This document shows positions 23,472 through 35,400 of a stretch of 64,000 bases of DNA, piece by piece. The first letter of the stretch is position 1. Every line of letters begins with the position of its first letter. A program made the position numbers and the translations under genes. The notes below the pieces were generated by a model, which was not told the DNA's origin, did no database searches, and saw only the letters and a program-made list of their open reading frames with translations. The stretch comes from Aquatica leii (taxonomy: Eukaryota > Arthropoda > Insecta > Coleoptera > Lampyridae). The DNA lies in the NCBI GenBank assembly GCA_035610365.1, contig CM069432.1:222540532-222604531 (forward strand). The letters are read 5' to 3'.

Positions 23472-24886
23472 TTACAAATTTACATAGTATGCACATGATC
23501 TTAAAAAATCGTTCTCAGTTCTTTGATCATACTCGCGTAAAATATTCACAAGTCGCGTATTTCGTTGTTCATAGTCTTTCCTAGAATATAGGGGTACATT
23601 TTCACCAGCACTTAATTTTACATAAATGGCATTCATCCTAACATGTTCTTTACGCAATCCCTCCAAGAATTTCCAGAAATTTGGATGATGGCAACCGAAT
23701 GTGTATTGCAATACGTTGTGCCAACTTTCCACACTGTTGTTAGTGCGTGGCATAAGAACAGGATTTATGTTCATGCAATTCCACATGTCTTTCTGAAAAC
23801 GTGGATTTCGACGAGCTCTTCCCACCCAAGTGTTTTCAAAGTACTCCAAAAAGTCTTGATGTTCTTCGGTATCCCCAAAGTTTTGCAAAAAATCCTGTGC
23901 CAGATTATTATAGCGCGCTGCAACATCCTGAACTCTACAAAACGACAGCGCAATAAATTTCCTTAGTACTAGGTTATACTCGACGTCCATTCCGAATCGA
24001 GCATGTAATCCTAGGTTTTGAATTTTTTTCCAAATACTTTGGGCAAAATGAAAGTAGCACCCATGTACTAATATCCCTGGAATACATTCACGAAACGAAT
24101 TTTCTTCAGATTTTTCAAAATCGATTATAATACTAGTCGGTCTACGTTGGACCGGATTTGTAGATTCATCCATTGAATTTAACAACATATTTAGTGCTAA
24201 AGTGTAGTGCTGCTGCGATTTTGATGGAAGCAAACAAAACGCAAAAGGTAACACTCGATTCCGATAAAGACCGTGTATTACCCAGATCTGATAATACATT
24301 TCTGGGGATACTTTAAATGTTCCATCCGCTAACCACACATCACAATTACTTAGACGGATGCGATCTGTCGGAGAGCAAAAATCATTATTCTATCTATATC
24401 ACCATTACCACTATCAGCGCACAAAAATTCTTCAGGAGGTTCCGTTAATGTATTCCGAAGCGCGTCAGGGATTACGATATCGGCTCTGTTGTGAGGTATA
24501 TTCGCCGGCACTGCCACTTGTTTCCTAGCTCTTGTCGCTTTTTTCTGCAACGAATTTAACTTTGGCAAAGAAACAATTGCCGCTTGAGAAGCTCCTGCAA
24601 GGCATTCGTTAACTACACTTCTAGGAGCTTCTCGAGTAAGTACTGCCGTAGTTCGTATGTTACTCATAATTACCGCTGCTTCAGTTTCATCTGGAGATGG
24701 AAGATGATTGTGCTCTTGGGTGAGAATGTAGTTATCAGCATTAGATGTTATTCGACCACGACAACTTTTTTGAAATCGTTCGCATCGCCACAAAATTCTC
24801 AAATCATTTTCTTTATGCTTTGAGTAAATATAACCACCATAAACTAGTTTTTTTCCTCCTTTCTTCGACTTGATAAAAGAAGCCAT
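23472..24886 (-). pseudogene. FLYWCH plus MULE transposase (one frameshift)
   Basis: Start MASFIKSKKGGKKLVYGGYI at 24886. The FLYWCH-like zinc finger includes YSKHKENDLRILWRCERF, CRGRITSNAD and EHNHLPSPDE (residues about 15-75). The MULE core follows: WLADGTFKVSPEMYYQIWVI (first Asp), IIIDFEKS (second Asp), HGCYFHFAQSIWKKIQ (C-x2-H) and NNSVESWHNVLQYTFG (Glu), then a C-terminal region to a stop at 23472. Near 24.39 kb a one-base shift moves the frame from DRIMIF to SPTDRIRLSNCDVW; otherwise the protein, about 465 residues, is complete. It would cut and paste the surrounding element. Such genes are common in aphids and other insects. Confidence 0.93.
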
Positions 24887-25335
24887 CTTATAAAGTCACT
24901 CAAAATTAAATTAAAAATACAACATACACCTTCACGTTCGACTAACAGTGAAGAGACTAATGACAATAAAGTGCAAAAGTAATCCATATATTCCTGGCTG
25001 AGACCTGATTCGTTATAAAAATTAATGATTAGTGACTAAACCTCACTAATGAGGAAAGTTCGTGATTGTAATGAATGTGTATTAATTAACTATAAAAATG
25101 CGGATAATTTTTCTAATTAGGTACTTTTGGGGAAAGTTCGTCGTTTACCAAATATTTGTATGATAGTAATGAATGTGTATTAATTATCTAAAAATGTGGA
25201 TAATTTTTCTAATTACTTTTCATTAAACATTACTAAATTATGTAAAAAATTTGTTTCGACTAATGTATCTTACCTAGGCACATACATACTAGTATTAACT
25301 ATTGAAAAAAGAATCCCTATAATTAAACATTACCA

Positions 25336-25510
25336 TCCCGGGTATGAAACGTCCTGGGTATGAAAGGTCCTGGGTATGAAAGGTCCCGGGTATGAAAAGT
25401 CCCGGGTATGAAAGGTCCCGGGAATGAAACGTCCGGGTATGAAAGGTCCCGGGTATGAAACGCCCGGGTATGAAACGTCCGGGTATTAAACGTCCGGGTA
25501 TGAAACGTAC
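25336..25510 (-). repeat. Right TIR array of the MULE, about 11 inverted units
   Basis: Units such as CCGGGTATGAAACGTC and CTGGGTATGAAAGGTC, the reverse complement of the left array, with the outermost units closest to the left array in sequence and some inner units carrying AAAGGTC or AAAAGTC variants. Confidence 0.9.
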
Positions 25511-25517
25511 GCGATCC

Positions 25518-25526
25518 TTTGTTTCA
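25518..25526. other. Right 9-bp target-site duplication of the Mutator-like element
   Basis: TTTGTTTCA, identical to 23014-23022. Confidence 0.9.
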
Positions 25527-25664
25527 AAGTGTATGCGTAATTTTCTATAAAATATAGGTTCTAATAACTAAGATTTTCATTGATTTTTTTAACTGTTGTA
25601 TATCTTGTAACATTCCAATATAGTTTACAAGATGACTTTTATGTATTATTTTTTTCAATTCCAG

Positions 25665-26946
25665 GGTGTATAAAGGAAAGTGTTAGATGTGGTTCTCCAG
25701 CTTTAGTTTCCAGAGATTTGGAGTTTTCTTCTCCTTCAGTTAGCAATGGTAAATTAATCTTCAAATATTTTATTGTATTTCTATATTATATATAGCTGTA
25801 TAAATTCACGGAATGTTATTGTTTACAGTAAATATTGAAGGAACAAATGAATATGGCACCCCCGCTCTTCAACAACACCCAACATGTTCATATCAGCTCA
25901 AAGACACAGTTTTAGAGAAAAATGTTTTTACTAAAAAATCATTCTTTTTAGTTAACGAAATTTTCATAGATTCAAACCAATGTAAGTCAATGTAATTTCA
26001 ATAAACTTTATTTAATGTAATATGTATACTTTTGACAGCCTTAGAATCAAAAATGACATACTTTATTAAGTTAGCGATAACGAACAATAACCTCTTAAAG
26101 GAACAACAAAAAACTTTAGATGCAATTGAGGGGAAAGTTAATGAATTACTAAATACAACAAATGAAGTAAGCCTTTCTACCCAAAATCAGACATCCAGTG
26201 ATCACGCAGCAAAAATTCCAGAATTTAAAAACAAGATCCTTCTATCTACAGAAAATGATTTTGTGTGTGGTAAATATAACTTTTATTTTCTTTTATATAA
26301 TATATTATTCTCGAATTTTTATTATTTTTCAAACGATAACATCTCGTGAAACTAATCTTTTTTCTCATAATGTTTAGGTGCAGTACTTGTCACTTGAAGG
26401 CTCTACTCAATATAAAGAGGCTGTAAGAACGATTATGCCTGTCATTCTGACGGATCCATTAGCTATCCTGTACAGTTACATAGACCATAAAGGAAAGAAC
26501 GTTTTTCATACCAAGGAGTTGGCAAAACTAATTATAAGTGAGTGTGAAACCTTTTTCTTAATAAGCTATAATTGTATCAATTTTCAATTTATAAACACCA
26601 CAATAAAAATATTGGAGGTATGTGTTATATTTCCATTATAGCAATTTAAATTGTAGTAACCAGATACAAGCGCACTGTTGCATAAAAAACCGTTGATTAA
26701 TATTGGTTACATATGTAACTAGTTTTATTCAATTCCGGACAAGTGTTTAATTAAATTTAGCATTTACTATTTTTTTTATAAATTGCATGAATTAACTAAC
26801 AGGTCTTTTTTGTTATAAGAGCCGTACAACGATGTGAAAGAACAAGTGGATCCACAGTCCTAAACAAGGAGATAGAATTAGAGATAGCCATTTGGCTAAG
26901 TAAAGCAAAAGAAAATTCTATGAATATATACCTGAAAATTCTCTGA
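25665..26946 (+). CDS. DUF4806-domain protein, five recognisable exons (5' end missing)
   Basis: Exons inferred from AG/GT borders: 25665-25748, 25829-25981, 26039-26269, 26378-26537, 26820-26946. Phases agree at three junctions. The third-to-fourth junction does not join cleanly with these borders and may use another donor near 26263 or be damaged. Exon 3 is a coiled-coil-like linker (LLKEQQKTLDAIEGKVNELL). Exons 4 and 5 give the DUF4806 domain: YLSLEGSTQYKEAVRTIMPV, DPLAILYSYIDHKGKNVF, KELAKLII, then RAVQRCERTSGS and the end EIAIWLSKAKEN. No starting ATG exon was identified; it may lie before the MULE insertion. DUF4806 genes are multicopy in many insects and often sit in transposons. Function unknown. 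Confidence 0.7.
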
Positions 26947-27789
26947 ATATTCTCCGAGCGGACAATATATTTTCTAAGTATATTCTTTAGATATTCTAAA
27001 TATCGCTAGAAGATTCTGAGAATATTTGAATATTCGAATTGGAATATTCATAGCACATTCATAAAATAACTAGTGCAATTTGGGTAGGTACATTAAGTAA
27101 AAAAAGGTTTGAGGCTTTGATAGTGATAATTGATCTGAATAGCTTAAGCTTTGTAGTACTTGAAAGCACGTTTATAAGTTTTATAGGTAGGTATGTACAT
27201 CTGTTTTCAAAATTGCAATGCAATATAGCCATTTCCGTAATTCCTACATCGGAGTATATTTTTTGTAGTTTTACCAAGAATAGTTTTATGAACTATACGT
27301 GACACCAACCAATGAAACCTTAACTTTTAAACTTTCTTTTTTGTCATGTTCAAATATTTAAGTACAATCATCTTTAAAATTGTACGTTGGCACATTTACT
27401 TAAGGCAAAAAAGGATTCTCTTTATGATTTAAAAATACATCTTTTGAAAATTATTTAAAAATTAAACTGCTAAAAATTTACAATTCTTAAAAAAATCCCG
27501 TTCCAAATGGCCTAATAGATACTGCAGAACAGCATTGTATATGTAGCCGGCGTTGTGTAAATGGTAATACTTATTTCTCTTATTTGCAATTACTTACTTT
27601 GTTTGCAATTTATTGATTTCAAAACTATCTAGATACAAATATTTTAAATTTATTTACATTTTAAAAAATTCTGCACCGCATCCACGATTATCGCTTCTGT
27701 AAAACTGAGTAGAATAAAGATAAATGTTTTAAGTGGTGCTCAAAATCGAAAACTTTGCAAAGAAAAGGAACATACAATAAATACTAAAT
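26947..27789. other. No recognisable gene; small cluster of GAATATTC-like palindromes
   Basis: About 840 bp without a supported ORF. Between 26.92 and 27.06 kb the sequence is rich in GAATATTC and AGAATAT motifs (imperfect tandem and palindromic). This could be the end of the DUF4806 element or a small repeat. Confidence 0.4.
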
Positions 27790-30166
27790 ACGCGAAGTTA
27801 CACCGTTTTTCTTAAGTGTAAGTGGAAGTGTTAGTGCAAGAGCAAGTACATCCATCGAACTTGAACAATCCCGAGAAACTGAAATCACAGATTTATGTGA
27901 TAGTGGAAATAAATCTGTAAAGTTTGCTGTAGAATACGAAGAAACTTGTGAAAAAGCAAAAGTAGGGCAGGTTAGTAGCGATCTGGCATTGCACATCTGT
28001 CAGTTGATAAGAAACTAACAGAAAAAAATTTTACCTTAGGACCGTGCCAACGAAACAAAAGATATCAAGGGGAGGAGCTTTTCTGCATCGTATTGCAGTT
28101 ATACTTGTAAAACGGGGCAAATAGTAGAGCAAAAATGGTTATGTTTTTCGACGCGTTTAGATGTTGCCTACTGTCAGGTATGTAAGCTTTTTGCTGATAG
28201 GAATAACATTAATTTTAAAGAAACCTCATGTAAAGGGGTGAATGACTGGCAAGGCATATCAAAAAAAATTAAAGAGCATGAAAATTCTGTTGTTCATATT
28301 CATGCATGTCGCACATTTGACATATGGAAACAAAATAAAACCATTGATGTATTATTAGATTACAATTATAAAGAAGAAGTTAATAAGCTGCGCAAAATCT
28401 TTCGTAGAAATATAGATGTCGTAACGACCTTAGCGACTTGTAATCTTTTATTTTGGGGCCACCCAGAAATATCAGATTCCTTACAAAGAGAAATTTTTTT
28501 AACATAGTAGATCTTTTGGCAAAATACGACCCCGTTCTTAACGTTTACTTGTCGTCAGAAACGAAACTGGATATTTTAAATATCTAAGCCCTGCAATTCA
28601 AAATGAGTTGATTTATGTGATAAGTTCCACAGTGAGAGACAATATTGTTAAAAATATTTAAGAATGTTCTCTTTTCACTATTATTCTGGATACGACACAA
28701 GACAGCAGAAAAAGATTAGTTAAGTACAATAATTAGGTACGTAAAAGCTAAGCAAAAATAAAGAACTAAATAAAATTAAAATTAATGAATCGTTCTTGGG
28801 ATGTAGTGAAGTAACAAACCAGACACCCAAAAGTTTAGAAAACGATGTTATAAATTGTTTGAATACATTAAACATTGAAATAGATAAATGTAGAAGACAA
28901 GGATACGATGGCGCAGCTAACATGAGTGGAGCATATGGGGGGTTACAAAAATTTATTAAAGACAGGCAACCAACAGCAAGATACATACACTGTGGTGCTC
29001 ATAATTTGAATCTTGTTCTGAATGATGCTTGTATTAATGTGCCATTCATAAGAGAATTTTATGACCTTTGTCAAAAAATTTATACATTTTTTGGACACAG
29101 CGTTAAGAGGTAGAGTGATTTGAAGACAGTACAGAATAACGAAGAAATTAAGTTAAGTTTAAAATCATTGTGCATAACAAGATAGTTCTCTAGATTCGAT
29201 TCAGTAATATCAATTCGATATAATTTTACAACAATTCTAAAAGTACTATTAACTATTTTACTTGTTAGCACTAAACAAGAAGAAAAATAATAAGCAATGG
29301 CAATTAAAAAACACATGAAAAAATTTGAATTTATATTTTCACTCGTTTTTCAATGCAAAATATTAGAATGCATAAATTTAACGTCAAAAACATTACAATC
29401 GAAAGAGATAGATTTGGAAAATGCCATAGGGATCTAGTTATACTACTATAAAAAATATTTGTGATAATTTTACAAATATAAAAGAAATGGCAAGTGTCGT
29501 AGCAAAAAGACGGAATATCACGCCACAATTTGAAGAAAAAAGAAATAAGAAAATAAGGAAATTTTTTGAAGAACTCAGCACCGACAAAAACCTGCAAAAT
29601 ACCAAACTACTATTTGCGGTAGAGGTATATAAAGTTAGTATAGACATTATTACAGCTCAGATAAAAAATCGTTTTGAGAGTATGAATGTTACGAATAAAA
29701 ATTTTAAGTTTCTTTCTCAAAAAAATGTAACTAATAGTACAAACGATTATACAATACTGCCAGTAAGCTTCAAAACATTTATAGCCATGACTTATCAACC
29801 GAATTTCCGAACTAAATTGTATTACTTAAAGCTGTGTTTACAGAAAACTTAAACAAACTGAATTCGACCAAAGAATTGGGATATTTCTTAATAATCAAGA
29901 ATAAGTGCTCGGCATCTAGTTTACCTAACGTATGTAATGCGTTTTTATTATTTTTGACTCTACCAGTTACTGTAGCAACATCAGAAAGGTCATTTTCTAA
30001 GCTGAAATTAATCGAAAATTATCTACGCAATACAATGTCAGAACAGCAGCTTATTAATTTTTTTCTCATTAGTTTTGAACAAGATGAAGCAAAAAAATTA
30101 GAAATGGATGAATTAATAAATGATTTTGCAAGAAAAAAAGCTAAGCGTCAATCATATTTCTTCTAG
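27790..30166 (+). pseudogene. hAT transposase, TTF/DUF4371 type, broken
   Basis: Blocks in order: a Ser-rich N-terminus (about 27.80-27.97 kb); a TTF-type zinc region with EQKWLCFSTRLDVAYCQVCK and LFADRNN (28.12-28.21 kb); VNDWQGISKKIKEHENSVVH and THEATTLATCNLLFWGH-like DUF4371 sequence, read here as DVVTTLATCNLLFWGHPEIS (to 28.51 kb). Then CRRQGYDGAANMSGAYGGLQ and ARYIHCGAHNLNLVLNDAC (28.89-29.03 kb); and the dimerisation domain LPVTVATSERSFSKLKLIEN followed by YLRNTMSEQQLINFF (29.95-30.07 kb). The frame is interrupted at several points (about six), so it is inactive. The order matches ZMYM1-like hAT transposases. Confidence 0.88.
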
Positions 30167-30419
30167 TTCATAAATGTAAATTAAACTATAATTTATATTG
30201 GCGTGAAGTCATGTTATTATTGTATAAGGTAAGTTTTTTATTTTCTTTATACAAGTTTACTTCTATACCTTTGAATAAGTGTATATATAAAATGTACAAA
30301 AAATACAAAAATTAATGATTGTTATTTTGCATATTACATTTAATCAGGGAGGATGGGGGGGAACTGGCCCAAACTTTGGGTACGGGGGGAGGGGCATACG
30401 GTTTTGCGTTACGCTACTG
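27790..30419 (+). mobile_element. Decayed hAT transposon (ZMYM1/TTF-type)
   Basis: The coding part runs from about 27.79 to 30.17 kb and is followed by a GC-rich 3' end that finishes GCGTTACGCTACTG (30406-30419), a hAT-like terminus (CAGTAGCGTAACGC when reversed). A G-rich run (30.35-30.40 kb) lies just inside, as in the hAT relic at 46-715. I could not find the 5' terminus or a TSD with confidence. Confidence 0.75.
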
Positions 30420-32175
30420 GTAGAAACTATGTTAAGACTGTTATAGTGTTGAACTTGCTGCTTATTATTTTAAATTTAATTACAAACGGTAAGTAGCTAA
30501 TCAAATTTGTTAGATTAAGAGAAATATTGTAAACGGTAAAAGAACCAATTACATTTATAGTGGAGATATATTTAGAGTTGCAAATTAGGCTGGCTTTTAC
30601 CGGTTTGGCCGGTTTTAATTCGTCTGATGGATACCAGTATAATTAAATAATTCGGCTAATAAGTAGCAAGTTCTTATGTACTTTGCTAAAATGGTGTAAT
30701 TTATACTTACATCCATAACAAATTGAAACCACTTGCAAAAAAATATGTTTCATTTCTGTAGCGTGCTGAATCAACTGACACTATCTGTCGTGACTATAAC
30801 CCGCAAACCTGCAATTTAAAAACAAAAACAAAATATTTGAAAATTACACCGGTTATCAGTGTTATGCCAGTATTCAGTTTTGCAAACGCCAGATCAGGTC
30901 AGTCAGTACATATTTCATTTTACTCATTACAAGTGAATAAATTAGTATACTATAATGATACCTACGATACTATTATGAAGACAATGTAAATCATTACAAT
31001 TTAGATCAACGTTAGGTGATTGTTTTCACGACTACTGTAGAGACAAAGTTAATAATTACATTTCAGAAAATTAGTAAATAAATTATTAACTGGTTTTGGT
31101 TTATGTTTTGTTGCTTGTCTGTCAAAAAAATAAAATCAACGAACAAAGTCAAAAAAACTTAGATAGAGTGAATTTATTCAAGAAAAAAATTTACAAAACC
31201 TTGAAGGTAAATAGAATTGAAATACAAATATAATCAAAACAAATAACAAATTATAAAGCAAACACTTAAAACTAAACACAAATATACAACAATAAATAAA
31301 CAAGAAAAGGGTTAAATACCCTAAAACTATTACTACTTACATTTAATTTGGCTTTAGGATCTTTTACAATGCCAATAACTAAACTGTAAACCAAAGTAAA
31401 TACGATTGTCAATTATGCAAATTTGTACTAAGTACTTAAACTCTAATAATCATAAGTTTTGACAAGTTGGTAAAATCCTTCCAAATATTTAATTTACATA
31501 CAGACGAACGGCATTGATGTAATTAGCAATGTTCATATATTATCCATAAAATAACATTGTTGTTTGAAGCACATATAACGGATAAGTACTTAAACGGTAA
31601 ATAATAAATAAATAGTACAAAAAAAACTTTTATAACTTATAGTACAAATTCACAAGTAACGCAACAGCCGCAGAAAATATTATATATAAAATATTAAGTG
31701 GATCGACTAAAATAGACTAAACAAAGAAAGAAAATCCCATTAAGACATCATTTGTATCTATGATTAGTAAATGGCATCAAACAATAATAATCAATAATAA
31801 TTCGAACAACTAAAATTAATTTATTTAATAGCTTAAAATCTACGTAGATTAAATGAAATGTGTTGTTAGTAAATAATAGTAACTTATCTACAAGTTTTCC
31901 ATACATACAAGGAATGCGAGCTTATCTTACGCGACGTGCCGGATGTCTTGCGCCGGCGGTTCGATGATTATTTTTCTTCTCGCTAATTTACCCTTTATGT
32001 CAATGACGATGTGGTACACCCGATCTTTGGAAGTATCTTAGCTCATTTGTATCTAATTGCCATTCACTAAATCAAGAACGTTGAGTAAATTAGAATTAGG
32101 ATTTTCTTTAATGCACCAATCAAACGTGCAAAAGTGAAAATGAATTTGTTTAAAACTGGAACATAATCTAACTTA
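30420..32175. other. No recognisable gene; one GC-richer coding-like patch on the minus strand
   Basis: Mostly AT-rich DNA. At about 31.92-32.05 kb the minus strand reads DRVYHIVIDIKGKLARRKII, then EPPAQDIRHVA and a stop. The composition is more protein-like than its flanks, but I know no matching family and it is short. Confidence 0.35.
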
Positions 32176-32180
32176 CAAAG

Positions 32181-32424
32181 TGTTAAAAATTCATCTGTTG
32201 TTGCTGTGACGGGTACCTCGAAAGAGCAAGAAGCGCAGATGCAGGAGTGGGAAAAGATGTCTGCGCAATTAGCAGACTGAGTATTCTTTTTGAGAACGTG
32301 TTAAGTAAAACGACTAAATAACGATTGTATTTTATTTTCATTATTATTCAATGTATGTACATTACAAACCACGCCATAATAAAATTTGTGTTTACGTTTG
32401 AACCTCTTTCAAGAAATTGATTGA
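32181..32424 (+). repeat. 5' LTR of the BEL/Pao fossil
   Basis: 244 bp matching 37709-37952 throughout, with about ten differences. It contains AATAAA-like signal CCATAATAAAA near its 3' part. Confidence 0.93.
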
Positions 32425-32442
32425 TTGGTGCCGAAACCTGGG
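32425..32442 (+). other. Primer-binding site of the BEL/Pao fossil
   Basis: TTGGTGCCGAAACCTGGG directly follows the 5' LTR. It is the usual position and form (TGGTGCC-) for priming by a tRNA 3' end. Confidence 0.75.
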
Positions 32443-35400
32443 ATTCGTGAACACAAAAAAAAACGACAAGATGGCGGATGAAATAACGAACGCATTGAAA
32501 CGAACGACGCGAATACAGTTAACCAAATGTGTGAATACTGCCAACGAACTTTTAAACGAAGAAAGTGCAACGATAGAGGATCTACAGCTTGCTGTAGATA
32601 AATTAAATATTATTAACGATAAATTGAAACAAGTAACGAGACAAAGTTTAACCGATTTACCGCCCGATAAACTTGATGATGAGTGTATTAAAATGTTAGA
32701 GTACGAAGAAAACGCGGAAACAGTGATCCTCAAAATAGAACGAAGAATTAAAAACGTCGAAGCAGGTAATCAAGAAAACCAACGTTAGGAGACTGGTAGT
32801 CTTCACAGCGAAGGGATGAGCATCCAACGTAGACAATAACGTATGCAACGTAACGTGAAAGATTCGTCACGTGAAGTGAGAAATTCGGTCAAATTAGCTA
32901 GACTCGAATTAAGAAAATTTGATGGAACCTTAGGGAATTGGCAACCTTTCTGGGAACAGTTCAGTTTAGCAGTTCACGAAAATTCCGAATTAAACGACTG
33001 CTCCAAGTTTCAGTATTTGCAATCGGTACTAACAGGCAAAGCAGCTGCGACGATAAGTGGCCTTGCGGTGACAAACTTGCTACAACGACGCAATTGAGTT
33101 GTTAAAAAATGAGTTTGGGAATACGGACAAAATTGTTGATTCGTATATTCAACAATTATTAAAACTGCCAGAGGTCAGAAACAAGAACGATGTGGAAGGT
33201 CTTCGAAACTTATATAACGTCGCACTAGCAATGACGAGGTTCCTACATGTGTTAGGAGTGGACGCAAGTCAATACTGCTTAATCGTCAAATCGATACTTT
33301 TAAAAGCAATTCCTTATAGCATGAGAATTGAATTTAACAAAATAGTAAAAAGTGCTACTGCGAGTTCTAATAATTCCTTGTATGGTTCGGCAAACGATTT
33401 GAACGAAGAAAACGACGACAAACATCTTGAAAAGCTGCTTAACTTCGTAAAATTGGAAATGGAGTCCATTGAGCTGGCTCAAGGTCTTGATGATACGAGA
33501 CGCAATGAGTTTAAACGCGAACGCGACAACGTTTGTAAAATAAGAAAAGGTGATACGTGGAATAAAGAACGTGGAAAAAACATCAGTACAGTTGCCGGAC
33601 TTTTTACCAGTGTAAACAACGATTGCTTGTTTTGTAACTCCAAAAATCATAATTCCACAAATTGTAACGCGTTACAAACAATAGATGAAAAGAAAAACGT
33701 ATTGCGCAATCAGAAACGGTGTTTTAAATGTTTAAAACCTAATCACGACTCGAGGAATTGTCGTACCTACAATCTGAAGTGCCAAAAATGCCATCGTAAG
33801 CATGCCACTACTATGTGTGATCCTAACTTTAAACGAGCCATGCACGAGAACGCAAAGACCTTCAACGGAACAAGGGAAGTATCACAAACATATAGCGCAG
33901 GGAACAGTACAAATTTAATAAACTTCAATAAATGCCCGAACGTGTTCTTGCAAACAGCCCGAGCATGTTTAATGTATAACGAACAGAATTGTGTATTAAT
34001 ACGTATGGTGTTAGACGGGGGCAGTCAACTGTCGTTTATTAAGGAATGCTTATCGCGTGAGTTTAATCTGCCCGTAGTTGGTAAACACAGAATAACAATA
34101 TATTCTTTTGGATCAGAAAAACAAACTTCAGCTAGACAATGCAATATCGTGAGCGTTGCCTTAAAAGGTCAATATTCAAACGAGGTGATTCATATAAATG
34201 CTGTAGAGGTTCCAGAAATTTGTTTTGATTCACCAGCACCACCGCCGACAAACAATTCCGCGTTAAAAGACATGCAGCTCGCTGACGTGTGCGTATTGAA
34301 TAACTTACAAGAATTAACTGGAGTCGCGATGCTAATCGGAGCCGATAATTATTGGAAAATTCATTCTGGTGAGATGAGATGTCTTAGTGACAAATTAACT
34401 GCCGTGGAAACAAAATTCGGGTGGACAGTACATGGACCTGTAGAATGTGATACGTATAGCGTAAATTGTGCACTCGCAACAGTATTGCATGTACAAGCAC
34501 CAGAAGAGCTTGAAATCGATGATTTAAAACGGTTGTGGGAGTTAGATTCTATCGGTATTCGCAAAAGTGAAAATCGTGATAACGAAACTACTAAAGACTT
34601 CGTCAAAACTAAAATTTCTTATGAGGATGAACGCTATAAAGTATCATTACCTTGGAAAATTGATAACCTAGTATTGCAATCGCATCATAACAGCGCTCTA
34701 CGTCGTGTGAATAATTTAACAAAAAAGCTTATACGAGAAAACAAGCTGCTGGAATATGATAAGGCTATCCGAGAATTCATTAATATGGGAGTAGCGGAAA
34801 TAGCTACACCGTCTCACAAAACTACTGATAATTCTCGATTATACGTCATGCCACACCGTCCAGTTTATCGCAGTGACGAATAGGCTTAGTGAGTGATATT
34901 GAAAAGGCTTTTTTACAAATTTCTTTAAACGAGATTGATTACGACAGCCACAGTTTTTTGTGGTATGATAAACCATTGAATAATTTCAACGTCGTCACCA
35001 AATTACCGCAAATTGTTCGTTATAGAATGAAACGAGTAACATTTGGCGTTACTTGCAGCCCTTTTTTACTGTCGGCGGTAATAACGCACCATCTCGATAC
35101 AATGGAAAATGACTATAAGGACACCTGCGATGTGTTGAGAACGATTTTTTATGTAGACGATTTAATTGCCAGTGCAAGTAATCTCGAGGCAGCACATAAA
35201 CTCTATACGGAAGCTAAAATTATCACTAGCAAGGCCGGAATGAATCTCCGTAAATGGAAAACAAATGACCCGAACCTACGCCAATGCTTTGAAAACGAAC
35301 CAACCGTAGATTATACTAAAGTGTTAGGCGTTCAATGGTCTACGTTATCGGATACTCTCAGTATCGAATTACTTGACGTTACATCAATTGAAGCACCTAT

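Larger units (their letters stand above)
23023..25517 (-). mobile_element. Mutator-like element (MULE), nearly intact, minisatellite TIRs
   Basis: The element is 2,495 bp and is flanked by a perfect 9-bp duplication. Its ends start CGAGGAGAGACGTTTCATAC and, reversed from the other side, GGATCGCGTACGTTTCATAC, then continue as oppositely oriented arrays of a 13-16-bp unit (GACGTTTCATACCCAG and its reverse complement). Between the arrays lies one minus-strand FLYWCH/MULE transposase gene with a single visible frameshift. Exact TSD, matching ends and a nearly open gene suggest a fairly recent insertion. It landed between the tnp2-like remnant and the DUF4806 exons. Confidence 0.93.

Noticed and set aside
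27784-27996. Minus-strand 70-codon frame
   Set aside because: Antisense shadow of the hAT N-terminal region.
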